DNA from: Methanosarcinaceae archaeon
Lineage (GTDB): Archaea > Halobacteriota > Methanosarcinia > Methanosarcinales > Methanosarcinaceae
DNA: 7,176 nucleotides
Assembly: GCA_028690255.1 (NCBI GenBank)
Contig: JAQVBP010000049.1
Coordinates: 12,150-19,325, forward strand
Direction of reading: 5' to 3'
The position numbers were made by a program, and so were the translations under genes. Positions 1 to 5,649 of this stretch are shown piece after piece. The notes below the pieces were generated by a model. The model was given only the letters and a program-made list of their open reading frames with translations. It was not told the DNA's origin and did no database searches. Position 1 is the first letter of the stretch. Each line of letters begins with the position of its first letter.

Positions 1-29
1 TATGAACTTCCTTAATATATCCTCTGAAC

Positions 30-2978
30 TTATTTAATTCTGCTTCTCTTCATGAGCAGGGAATTGGTCGTTACTGAAACCGAACTCAGGGCCATGAAAG
101 CCGCAGCAAGCTCAGGGGAGATAAGCACCCTTTCCACGAATGGGTAAAGAATACCCGCAGCAAGCGGGATTCCCAGGGAATTGTACCCGAAGGCCCAGAG
201 CAGGTTCTGTTTGATCTTGCGGATAGTAAGCCGGCTCAGGCGAAGGGCCGCAACAACGTCCATTGGGTCGTTTTTTATGAGCACAATTTTTGCGGACTCC
301 ATGGCGATATCGGTTCCCGCTCCCATGGCAATTCCCACGTCGGACTGGGTCAGGGCCGGAGCGTCGTTAATCCCGTCTCCTACCATCCCCACGAGTTTTC
401 CTTCCTCCTGGAGCTTCTTTACTTCCCCGGCCTTTCCTTCGGGCAGGACCTCGGAAAACACCCTTGAAATCCCCACCTCGGCCGCAATGGCTTTTGCGGT
501 CACGGCATTGTCGCCTGTTATCATGACCGTTTCTATACCCATTTTCCGGAGTGTCTCAATGGCGTTTTTTGAGTTTGCCCGGAGGGTGTCGGCAACGGCT
601 ACCAGGCCCACGACCCGGGGGCCGGCAGCCACAAGCATCGCGGTTTTTCCGTTTTCCTCAAAGGCCGCCATCTCGGCTTCCAGGGCCTCATAAGAAATTC
701 CGTTTTCCTGCATGAGTTTGCGGGTGCCGAGAAGGATCCTTACTCTTTTCTTTTCTCCTTCTCCTTCTCTTTCTCCTTCTCTTTCTCCTTCTCTTTCTCC
801 TTCTCTTTCTCTTTCTCCTTCTCTTTTTCCTTCTCTTTCTCCTTCTCCCTCTTCCTTTTCCCACTCAAGGTAGGCTTCCACTCCCTTTCCGGGAATCGAA
901 CGGAAGTCCTTCGCATCTCCGAATTCAATTCCCCGTTCCCCGGCTCCTCTTACAATAGCTTCTCCAAGAGGGTGCTCGGAACCTTTCTCGACAGCAGCTG
1001 CCGCAGCCAGGACCCGGGCTTCATTTTTCCCGGGGGCTGCCACCACGTCGGTAAGTTGCGGCTTCCCTTCGGTCAGGGTCCCGGTCTTATCAAAGACGAT
1101 GGCGTCCAGTTTGTGGGCCATTTCAAGGGCGTCTCCTCCTTTGATCAGGATCCCGTTTTCCGCCCCTTTTCCGGTCCCCACCATGACGGCGGCAGGCGTT
1201 GCCAGGCCCACGGCACAGGGGCAGGAGATCACGAGCACGGTGATTGCTATGAGCAGAGAAAAGAGGAAGGGACTGATCCCTTGCAAAGCTTCGGACTCTC
1301 CGACCCCGTAGCGCCAGTAGCCAATAAAAAACCAGAAGAAAAAAGCGAGCAGGGCGATTATGTGCACGGCCACGACGAAATTGCCCGCAAAGACGTCGGC
1401 CATCCTTTGAATTGGGGGTTTTGCGGTCTGGGCGTTTTCCACAAGTTTGATGATCTGGGCAAGGGCCGTATCGGCTCCCACTCTGGATGTCCGGAATTGA
1501 AAAGCCCCGGTCTTGTTCAGGGTAGCCCCTATAACCGTAGCTCCCGGCCCTTTTTCAACAGGGATGCTTTCCCCCGTAAGCATGGACTCGTCCACGGCCG
1601 AGTTACCTTTCAGTATAACCCCATCCACGGGAATCTTTTCTCCCGGCCGGACGATTACGATGTCTCCCACGGCCACATTTTCTATAGGGATCTCCCGCTC
1701 CTCTCCGTCTACCAGGACCCTTGAGGTCTTTGCCTGGAGCCCGATTAATTTCCTTATGGCTTCCGAAGTCCGGCCCCTGGCCCTTGCCTCCAGGTAGCGG
1801 CCCAGAGTTATGAAGATGATCAGGAAAGAGACCGTATCGTAATAGGTACTGTCGTACCCGGGTCCGAGGTCGAGGAAGGTTGCGGCCGCACTTATCAGGT
1901 AAGCGGCTCCCGTACCCGCGGCGATCAGGAGGTTCATGTCGGTTACGCCGTGTTTGAATCCCTTGAAGGTCCCTGTGAAAAACTGCCGGCCCGGGAAGAG
2001 GAGGACCAGACTTGCGAGGACGAAAAGGAGGTAGGGATTTGAGAGAAAAGCGGGCACGAAGGAAAAGAAGGGGAGCATCATTCTCATATTTCCAAAAAAG
2101 ATTGGAGCCCCCAGAGCCAGAGCCGTAAGCAGGTTGAGCTTTTGCCTGCGGACCTCGGCTTCTCTAAACTCCCGTTCCCGGTCTCCGGCTTCCGGAGTCC
2201 CGGCTTCCAACGAAGCCCCGTACCCGATGCTTTCTATTGCGGAAATCATATCCCGGACCGAGACCCGGGAAGAGTCGTATTCCACAAAGGCCTTTTCAAG
2301 CGGGAAATTTACGGAAGCCGAGATTACCCCATCGGTCCTCAGCAGGACCCGCTCAATGTTTGCCGCACAGGCAGTGCAGGTCATACCCCGAAGCTGAAGG
2401 CCCACGCTGTCCTTTTCTACCCTGTACCCTATGGACTCGATGGCTTTTTCGATTTCTTCAGTGGAAACTTTAGAGGGCTCGAAACGGATGCGGGCTTTTT
2501 CAAGCTGGAGGTTCACGGCCGCAGCCTCTACCCCGTCCTGCTTTTTAAGGACCCGCTCGATATTTGCCGCACAGGCGGCACAGGTCATTCCCGAAACCCT
2601 GAGGGTGATTTCTTTTTCGGCCTCTTCGGGACTTTTTGCAGAGGAACTTTCAGCGGCCTCTGTTTCACGACCCACTTTCCCGGAAATTTTGTATTCAGAA
2701 GCATCTTTTTCAGAGCCTCTTTCTTTTTCGATCAGCTTTTCCTTTTTGAGATTTTCGTCTGAGGGTTCTTCTCCCTTTCCAGTTTCATACCCAGCCTTTC
2801 GCACAGCCTCTCTTATATTCTCCGGGCTTATTTTTTCCGGATCAAAGCTGACCTTAGCACTTTCATTTTCGAGGCTTACAGCTACATTTTCAACACCCTC
2901 AAGGCTGGAAATGGCATCCTCCACCCGTTTCTTGCAGTGGGGACAGGTCATGCCCTTTACGACGATAACAGTTTCCAT
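30..2978 (-). CDS. copA: Cu(I)-exporting P1B-type ATPase CopA with three N-terminal HMA domains
   Basis: A 982-residue membrane pump that couples ATP hydrolysis to export of Cu(I). Seen in order: HMA1 with CPHC (Cys12, Cys15); a charged Lys/Glu linker (about 66-122); HMA2 with CAAC (133, 136); HMA3 with CTAC (201, 204); four hydrophobic helices (about 283-395); actuator motif TGES (468-471); the CPC ion-binding motif in TM6 (586-588); DKTGT with the phosphorylated Asp630; SEHP (668-670 region, His669); TGDN (821-824); GDGINDAP (868-875); the TM7 Tyr-Asn pair (932-933); and the TM8 Met-x-x-Ser-Ser (962-966). CPC with YN and MxxSS is the Cu(I) signature of the family. The start is chosen because GGAG lies 5 nt upstream of ATG and HMA1 begins directly. 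Oddity: residues 707-745 are only E, G, R and K, encoded by a hexamer repeat inside the nucleotide-binding domain, where family members usually have a short loop. It is last in a same-strand run of HMA genes. Confidence 0.97.
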   Translation of the reverse strand: METVIVVKGMTCPHCKKRVEDAISSLEGVENVAVSLENESAKVSFDPEKISPENIREAVRKAGYETGKGEEPSDENLKKEKLIEKERGSEKDASEYKISGKVGRETEAAESSSAKSPEEAEKEITLRVSGMTCAACAANIERVLKKQDGVEAAAVNLQLEKARIRFEPSKVSTEEIEKAIESIGYRVEKDSVGLQLRGMTCTACAANIERVLLRTDGVISASVNFPLEKAFVEYDSSRVSVRDMISAIESIGYGASLEAGTPEAGDREREFREAEVRRQKLNLLTALALGAPIFFGNMRMMLPFFSFVPAFLSNPYLLFVLASLVLLFPGRQFFTGTFKGFKHGVTDMNLLIAAGTGAAYLISAAATFLDLGPGYDSTYYDTVSFLIIFITLGRYLEARARGRTSEAIRKLIGLQAKTSRVLVDGEEREIPIENVAVGDIVIVRPGEKIPVDGVILKGNSAVDESMLTGESIPVEKGPGATVIGATLNKTGAFQFRTSRVGADTALAQIIKLVENAQTAKPPIQRMADVFAGNFVVAVHIIALLAFFFWFFIGYWRYGVGESEALQGISPFLFSLLIAITVLVISCPCAVGLATPAAVMVGTGKGAENGILIKGGDALEMAHKLDAIVFDKTGTLTEGKPQLTDVVAAPGKNEARVLAAAAAVEKGSEHPLGEAIVRGAGERGIEFGDAKDFRSIPGKGVEAYLEWEKEEGEGEREGKREGEREREGEREGEREGEREGEGEKKRVRILLGTRKLMQENGISYEALEAEMAAFEENGKTAMLVAAGPRVVGLVAVADTLRANSKNAIETLRKMGIETVMITGDNAVTAKAIAAEVGISRVFSEVLPEGKAGEVKKLQEEGKLVGMVGDGINDAPALTQSDVGIAMGAGTDIAMESAKIVLIKNDPMDVVAALRLSRLTIRKIKQNLLWAFGYNSLGIPLAAGILYPFVERVLISPELAAAFMALSSVSVTTNSLLMKRSRIK
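743..862. repeat. 120-nt uninterrupted polypyrimidine/polypurine hexamer repeat inside copA
   Basis: The plus strand is pyrimidine-only from 743 to 862, so the copA coding strand is purine-only. The core (754-849) consists of 16 consecutive hexamers close to TCTCYT; TCTCCT and TCTCTT mostly alternate, giving a 12-bp higher-order period. Each hexamer is two codons, so gain or loss of units keeps copA in frame. The product is an E/G/R/K-only segment at residues 707-745 between the GKGVEA strand and the RILLGTRKL strand of the ATP-binding domain. Mirror-like purine tracts of this kind can form triplex (H-) DNA and are prone to slippage; that part is inference. Confidence 0.95.
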
Positions 2979-2982
2979 AAAA

Positions 2983-2988
2983 ACTCCT
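2983..2988 (-). promoter_or_regulatory. Shine-Dalgarno site of copA
   Basis: The minus strand reads GGAG, five T residues, then ATG at 2978. Spacing and core fit a standard archaeal ribosome-binding site and support this start over internal methionines. Confidence 0.6.
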
Positions 2989-3024
2989 GGTTTTCAAGTT
3001 TTTAGTTTATGAGAACGCAGCAGA

Positions 3025-3049
3025 AAAACCCTGAGTCTTTACTCGGGGT
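3025..3049 (-). terminator. Terminator- or attenuator-like hairpin between an HMA gene and copA
   Basis: On the minus strand CCCCGAGT and ACTCAGGG can pair as an 8-bp stem (one G-U pair) around a 4-nt loop AAAG, followed directly by TTTTT. It lies about 55 nt downstream of the stop of the 67-residue HMA gene and about 45 nt upstream of copA. It could end the small-gene transcript, attenuate read-through into copA, or mark an RNA-processing site. No strong TATA box is seen between hairpin and copA, which favours partial read-through. Confidence 0.5.
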
Positions 3050-3104
3050 AGTTGACATAACCCTGGTATGTTTTACAACAGTCGATATTAGAGTTTAAAA
3101 GGTA

Positions 3105-3308
3105 TCAAAGCCTGTAACCCGCCTCAAGCAGTTTTATCTTGATGACATAGGCATCGGTTTTTTTGCTATCATAGATCACATTAATCCTGTGTTCGGGCAC
3201 ATCAACCCGCACCCTGGACACTCCGTCAATGGAGCTAACAAGCCTTGTGACCATGTCTTTGCAGTACCTGCAGACCATATCGTCAACAATCAGTGTAGTT
3301 TCCCTGAT
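3105..3308 (-). CDS. Small HMA-domain metal-binding protein (copper chaperone-like), probable ATC start
   Basis: A single HMA domain of 67 residues. The metal loop is DMVCRYC (Cys13 and Cys16 from the proposed start), followed by the helix and strands of the beta-alpha-beta-beta-alpha-beta fold, ending LEAGYRL as in neighbouring paralogues. Proteins of this type carry Cu(I) or another soft metal in the cytosol and pass it to pump domains such as those of CopA, encoded next downstream. The start is uncertain. An ATG at 3410 would give 101 residues, but the extra 34 have no HMA similarity and overlap a conserved palindromic site (3350-3390). The proposed ATC at 3308 follows a GGGGGTGG purine-rich stretch with 4-nt spacing. 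It gives exactly the same length (67) and the same distance to the metal-loop Met (11th residue) as the next HMA gene. The start call is inference; the domain call is firm. Confidence 0.8.
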   Translation of the reverse strand: MRETTLIVDDMVCRYCKDMVTRLVSSIDGVSRVRVDVPEHRINVIYDSKKTDAYVIKIKLLEAGYRL

Positions 3309-3349
3309 GTTTCCACCCCCCGGAACACCCTTTTCTGAAATGTCGTTCT

Positions 3350-3390
3350 TATTTGGTATGAAAGTCCGGCGTACTTTCATTTTTTGTACC
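3350..3390 (-). promoter_or_regulatory. Palindromic site A (ATGAAAGT-N7-ACTTTCAT), copy of site at 5594-5634
   Basis: The arms ATGAAAGT (3358-3365) and ACTTTCAT (3373-3380) are perfect inverted repeats with a 7-bp spacer. Read on the minus strand the wider block (GGTACAAAAA, arm, spacer, arm, ACCAAATA) matches the site at 5594-5634 at 35 of 41 positions. It lies in the 156-nt gap between two HMA genes, 50-72 bp before the proposed ATC start. It is probably an operator for a dimeric regulator; the winged-helix protein encoded at 6151 is the natural candidate. Confidence 0.75.
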
Positions 3391-3464
3391 GGTAATTCGA
3401 AGAATTTCATGTGCGTTTTTTCTGGCGTCTTTCTTTATTTCCCTCTTTTTCCTGACCTGAAAAA

Positions 3465-3668
3465 TCAAGCTTTATACCCGGCTTCCCTTACAGAGGCCCT
3501 GATTTTATCCAGGTCTGTTTTCTCCCCGTCGTATTCCACCACTGCCTCCTTCTTCCCAAGGTCTACTTCCGCGCTCCGGACTCCTTCCAGGTTTTCAATC
3601 GCTTTTTTAACCGCCATGACGCAGTGCCCGCAGGCCATGCCTTCAACTTTTACAGTTTCTTTTGTAAT
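3465..3668 (-). CDS. CopZ/Atx1-like copper chaperone, probable ATT start
   Basis: A 67-residue HMA protein with the classic metal loop GMACGHC (Cys13, Cys16), then VMAVKKAIENLEGV (helix 1), VDLGKKEAVVEYD (strands 2-3) and a C-terminal REAGYKA. The fold and length match soluble copper chaperones that deliver Cu(I) to CopA. The start is inferred: GGAGG stands 7 nt upstream of an ATT codon at 3668, 20 nt after the stop of the upstream paralogue. Initiating there yields ITKETVKVEGM, where relatives usually begin MTKET or similar. The nearest in-frame ATG upstream (3809) lies deep inside the preceding gene in another frame and would add 47 residues without HMA character. It is a tandem paralogue of the upstream gene; both DNA and protein are clearly similar. 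A gene symbol (copZ) is plausible but not assigned, because several paralogues are present. Confidence 0.85.
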   Translation of the reverse strand: MTKETVKVEGMACGHCVMAVKKAIENLEGVRSAEVDLGKKEAVVEYDGEKTDLDKIRASVREAGYKA

Positions 3669-3671
3669 GCT

Positions 3672-3682
3672 TATCCCTCCGG
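3672..3682 (-). promoter_or_regulatory. Shine-Dalgarno site deciding an ATT start
   Basis: The minus strand reads CCGGAGGG, then ATAAGC and the ATT codon at 3668. GGAGG is the strongest ribosome-binding core in the window, yet no ATG, GTG or TTG lies within normal distance in this reading frame. Confidence 0.6.
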
Positions 3683-3687
3683 ATTTT

Positions 3688-3918
3688 TTAACTCGATGGT
3701 TTTTCAATTTTCTCGATAGGCCTGTAACCTGCTTCCCTGATAGCAGCCATGATTTCTTCCAGGTCTGTTTTTTTCCTGTCGTACTCCACCACTGCTTCTT
3801 TATTTCCAAGGTTTACGTCCACGTCAAGCACCCCTTCCACCGAGGCGATGGCTCTCCCGACCATCATCACACATTGGTCGTCGGACATGCCTTCAACTTT
3901 TATAGTATTTTTAATAAT
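3688..3918 (-). CDS. HMA-domain paralogue with degenerate metal loop (DDQC), probable ATT start
   Basis: A 76-residue protein paralogous to the CopZ-like gene just downstream; they share the VEGM and VMxV segments, VEGV, NKEAVVEYD, KTDLEEI and REAGY. The metal loop is GMSDDQC rather than GMxCxxC, so the first cysteine is replaced by Asp and only one remains. It therefore probably cannot bind Cu(I) in the usual two-cysteine manner. A 9-residue tail (IEKIEKPSS) follows the fold. No ATG, GTG or TTG exists in frame between the upstream stop (3952-3954) and the Met of the loop (3888), and starting at that Met would delete the first beta strand. A GGGGG stretch 7-13 nt upstream of ATA/ATT/ATT codons points to initiation at ATT 3918 (ATA 3921 or ATT 3915 also possible). 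It is first in the HMA run. It may be a diverged, regulatory or decaying copy. Confidence 0.7.
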   Translation of the reverse strand: MIKNTIKVEGMSDDQCVMMVGRAIASVEGVLDVDVNLGNKEAVVEYDRKKTDLEEIMAAIREAGYRPIEKIEKPSS

Positions 3919-3973
3919 TATAAGGAAACCCCCTTTCTTTAATTCATGGCATTAATTATTTTGTTTATCCATG

Positions 3974-3987
3974 TATAAATATTTATA
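3974..3987 (-). promoter_or_regulatory. Probable TATA-box region of the HMA/copA cluster
   Basis: TATAAAT-ATTTATA is a perfect 14-bp palindrome, preceded on the minus strand by CCGGA, a plausible BRE. It sits about 56 bp upstream of the first HMA gene. A second TATA-like element (CTTATATAA on the minus strand) is at about 4009-4017. Which of the two is used cannot be decided by eye. Confidence 0.5.
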
Positions 3988-4076
3988 TCCGGAAACAGGG
4001 GTTAAAAAATTATATAAGTTCCGAAAAAAGAATGTTGAATAAAGGGGAAACCGGGATAAGCTCAGGGGCTACCCGC

Positions 4077-4775
4077 TCATTTTCTCATGCTCACCATATA
4101 CAGTTTCCTTGGCAGTTCCCCTTCCTCAAACTCCTCAAGCTCAAAACTTTGAAATTCCCTGGCCAGCTTTTCCACCTTTTCCCTGCTGAAAAAATGCACG
4201 ATAAATCCTCCTTTGATCTCGTACATGTCTTCTCCTCTATGAATACCGGTTTTGTAATGGGCATCGCCGGTGTTCCGGGCCGTGTAGAGGTTAATCCCTC
4301 CGGGCTTCAGGACCCTCCTGACCTCAGTGCAGAGAGTTTCGAGTTCTTCTGTTGTCAGGGCCATGCAGTAGAGCATATGGGAGTAGCAGGCATCGAAACT
4401 TCCGGTCCCGAAGGGCAGGCCCTCCCTCTTCCTTTCCCCCCCTCCGCGGACATCGTGCCGGAGGACCTTAACGGATTCCGAAAGTCCGAGAGCTTCGGCA
4501 TTATTTTTAATGGTTCGGGTCCCGTTTTCCGTGTAATCGATTACGGTTACCTCAAAGCCCTGCCCGGCGAAAAAACAGCTGTCTCTTCCCTGGCCTCCCC
4601 CGAGTTCCAGTATTTTTTTTACTCCCTCTTTTTTGAAAAGCCCGGCCGCCATTTTGGCCGGATAACTGGGTTCTATTCCAAACCGGGACTCCGTGCTTGA
4701 AAAAATGTTTTCCCAGTGCGGCTGCTGCCTGTCCAGAACTTCGCCTTCCGATCGGGTTGTATTTTCCTGATTCAT
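4077..4775 (-). CDS. Class I SAM-dependent methyltransferase
   Basis: A 232-residue cytosolic Rossmann-fold methyltransferase. Motif I is ILELGGGQGRD (residues 56-66), the SAM-binding glycine loop. The acidic residue ending strand 2 is Asp80 (VTVID), Asp108 follows in strand 3 (LRHDV), the post-motif strand is FDACYSHMLYCMAL (128-140), and LKPGG (156-160) is the usual motif before strand 5. This corresponds to the Methyltransf_11/25 type. The substrate is unknown; arsenite, tellurite/selenite or small-molecule methyltransferases all have this layout, so a metalloid role is only a guess from the metal-related neighbourhood. The start at 4775 is chosen because GGGG lies 5 nt upstream and the protein begins MNQENTT; an upstream ATG (4838) would add 21 mostly basic residues and overlap a palindrome. 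It diverges from the exported PepSY-like gene. No convincing terminator is seen downstream. Confidence 0.85.
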   Translation of the reverse strand: MNQENTTRSEGEVLDRQQPHWENIFSSTESRFGIEPSYPAKMAAGLFKKEGVKKILELGGGQGRDSCFFAGQGFEVTVIDYTENGTRTIKNNAEALGLSESVKVLRHDVRGGGERKREGLPFGTGSFDACYSHMLYCMALTTEELETLCTEVRRVLKPGGINLYTARNTGDAHYKTGIHRGEDMYEIKGGFIVHFFSREKVEKLAREFQSFELEEFEEGELPRKLYMVSMRK

Positions 4776-4831
4776 AATTTCCCCTTTCATTATTATCTTT
4801 TTTATACATTTCCGTTTTTTTCTACGCTTTC

Positions 4832-4851
4832 TTTTCACAAGATTGTGAAAA
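4832..4851. promoter_or_regulatory. Palindrome in the methyltransferase leader
   Basis: TTTTCACAA (4832-4840) and TTGTGAAAA (4843-4851) form a perfect 9-bp inverted repeat around a 2-nt centre. It lies 57-76 bp upstream of the methyltransferase start, just downstream of a TATA-like CATATAAG (minus strand, about 4879-4886). The position fits a repressor operator overlapping the transcription start, or a hairpin in the leader. Confidence 0.5.
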
Positions 4852-4881
4852 AACCGCGACCTTCTTTCCGGAGAAATCCTT

Positions 4882-4939
4882 ATATGTTAGTTGCACATAT
4901 GTTAGATATGCATATGTAACAAATTAGCTACATATCTAC
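4882..4939. repeat. Direct and inverted repeats in the divergent promoter region
   Basis: ATATGTTAG occurs at 4882 and 4897, and a third partial copy, ATATGTAAC, at 4912, exactly 15 bp apart each time. In addition TAGATATG (4903-4910) and CATATCTA (4931-4938) are an 8-bp inverted repeat. The block lies between the divergent methyltransferase and PepSY-like genes and probably contains regulator sites and the methyltransferase TATA box. Confidence 0.6.
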
Positions 4940-4949
4940 GAGAACTATT

Positions 4950-4959
4950 TCATATATAC
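4950..4959 (+). promoter_or_regulatory. Probable TATA box of the exported PepSY-like gene
   Basis: CATATATAC at about 4951-4959 resembles archaeal TATA boxes and would place transcription start near 4980, leaving a short leader before the GAGGTG ribosome-binding site (4992-4997) and the ATG at 5002. Confidence 0.45.
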
Positions 4960-5001
4960 TCAGATTCAATCAATTTCCAGACCAATAACGAGGTGTAAAT
5001 A

Positions 5002-5475
5002 ATGAAAAAATCCATAGTCATGCTTCTGATCGGTTTTCTCCTTGCAGGAGGAATTGCCGGACTCGCGGCCGCAGCCGCTGATACTTCTCAATATGACTGG
5101 TGCCCCCGGTTGGCAGGAAACCAGGCAGGCCCCGGTCAGGGTGCAGCAGGATACGGCCCCGGTGCAGGATCAGGTAATTTTGGAGCCTGTCCCTACTATG
5201 ATTCCGGGGAGTTTCCTGAACTGACAGTTGAAACCGAAGCTCAGGCTCTTAAAATCGCACAGGATAATTTCGGCGATGATATAACTGAAGACGACATCTA
5301 CCAGAGAGGCAGGTGCTGGGTAGTCTATTATACTGAAGACGATACCCTTAAACAGGGCCGTATAGACGCTTTCACCGGTGAAGTAACCGAAAATTTCACC
5401 CCGGCAGGCTACCAGAGAGGAGCCAGGTTCGGAGGCCAGAGGGGCCAGAGAGGTTGCGGCGGCAGGTTTGCCTGA
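5002..5475 (+). CDS. Exported PepSY-like small protein with Gly-rich flanks
   Basis: A 157-residue secreted or surface protein. Residues 1-26 are a signal peptide: MKKS, a hydrophobic core, then LAAAAA before ADTSQ. A Gly/Ala/Pro-rich linker (about 39-62) follows. A PepSY-like module is at about 73-131: a helix EAQALKIAQDNFG, then strands around CWVVYY and the GRIDAFTGEV hairpin. The tail (134-157) is Gly/Arg-rich with one cysteine. Four cysteines in all (34, 63, 105, 152) could form disulfides or bind metal outside the cell. PepSY modules are linked to protease inhibition and to extracytoplasmic sensing or redox, so no specific function is assigned. The start is supported by GAGGTG with 6-nt spacing. 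It is monocistronic, divergent from the methyltransferase, and followed by a weak T-rich hairpin. Confidence 0.8.
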   Translation: MKKSIVMLLIGFLLAGGIAGLAAAAADTSQYDWCPRLAGNQAGPGQGAAGYGPGAGSGNFGACPYYDSGEFPELTVETEAQALKIAQDNFGDDITEDDIYQRGRCWVVYYTEDDTLKQGRIDAFTGEVTENFTPAGYQRGARFGGQRGQRGCGGRFA

Positions 5476-5489
5476 ATGGGCTGGGTTTA

Positions 5490-5520
5490 GGAGATTAAAT
5501 GTATTTTCTCCTTCTTTTTC
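5490..5520 (+). terminator. Weak T-rich terminator after the PepSY-like gene
   Basis: GGAGA (5490-5494) can pair with TCTCC (5507-5511) across a 12-nt loop, followed by CTTCTTTTTCTTCC-like pyrimidines. The stem is short; the T-rich run alone may suffice for archaeal termination. Confidence 0.4.
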
Positions 5521-5574
5521 TTCCTCCAAAACATTGACTTAACTTAAATCGGCATCGTTTATCAAAAACGTACA

Positions 5575-5593
5575 TGTTATTCTTTGAATAACA
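5575..5593. promoter_or_regulatory. Inverted repeat TGTTATT-N5-AATAACA
   Basis: Perfect 7-bp arms around CTTTG, ending one base before the conserved 41-nt site B. It could be a second operator or part of the same regulatory block upstream of the small membrane protein operon. It has no counterpart next to site A. Confidence 0.4.
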
Positions 5594-5634
5594 GGCACAA
5601 AAAATGAAAGTAAGCAGCACTTTCATGCTAAATA
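5594..5634 (+). promoter_or_regulatory. Palindromic site B (ATGAAAGT-N7-ACTTTCAT), copy of site at 3350-3390
   Basis: Arms at 5604-5611 and 5619-5626 are perfect, with a 7-bp spacer, and the flanks (GGCACAAAAA before, GCTAAATA after) match site A at most positions. It ends 15 bp before a clear TATA box (TTTATATA, 5650-5657), a position typical of an upstream activator or repressor site. The operon it precedes encodes a winged-helix regulator, suggesting autoregulation. Confidence 0.75.
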
Positions 5635-5649
5635 CTTCTGTTAATAATG

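Noticed and set aside
740..928. 62-residue minus-strand frame rich in alternating Lys-Glu
   Set aside because: It is another reading frame of the purine hexamer repeat inside copA; the KE repetition comes from the DNA repeat, not from a gene.
181..1797. Long plus-strand open frames opposite copA (181-693, 972-1724, 1513-1797)
   Set aside because: They are antisense to strongly conserved ATPase motifs, have unnatural compositions and no ribosome-binding sites; copA in full accounts for the region.
2134..3012. Plus-strand open frames opposite the HMA domains of copA
   Set aside because: Antisense shadows of the HMA1-3 coding region with no recognisable domain.
3309..3410. N-terminal extension of the HMA gene to ATG 3410
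   Set aside because: The extra residues lack HMA character and overlap the conserved palindromic site; no ribosome-binding site precedes ATG 3410.
3669..3809. N-terminal extension of the CopZ-like gene to ATG 3809
   Set aside because: It lies inside the upstream paralogue in a different frame, and GGAGG is placed for ATT 3668 instead.
4032..4700. 222-residue plus-strand frame opposite the methyltransferase
   Set aside because: The minus strand encodes clear SAM-binding motifs; the plus frame has no domain and no start signal.
4882..4920. CRISPR-like array from the regularly spaced ATATGT repeats
   Set aside because: Repeats are only 6-9 bp with 6-bp gaps, far too short for CRISPR repeats and spacers; a regulatory repeat fits better.
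5170..5529. Minus-strand frame opposite the PepSY-like gene
   Set aside because: Antisense shadow; the plus strand has a signal peptide, ribosome-binding site and recognisable fold.
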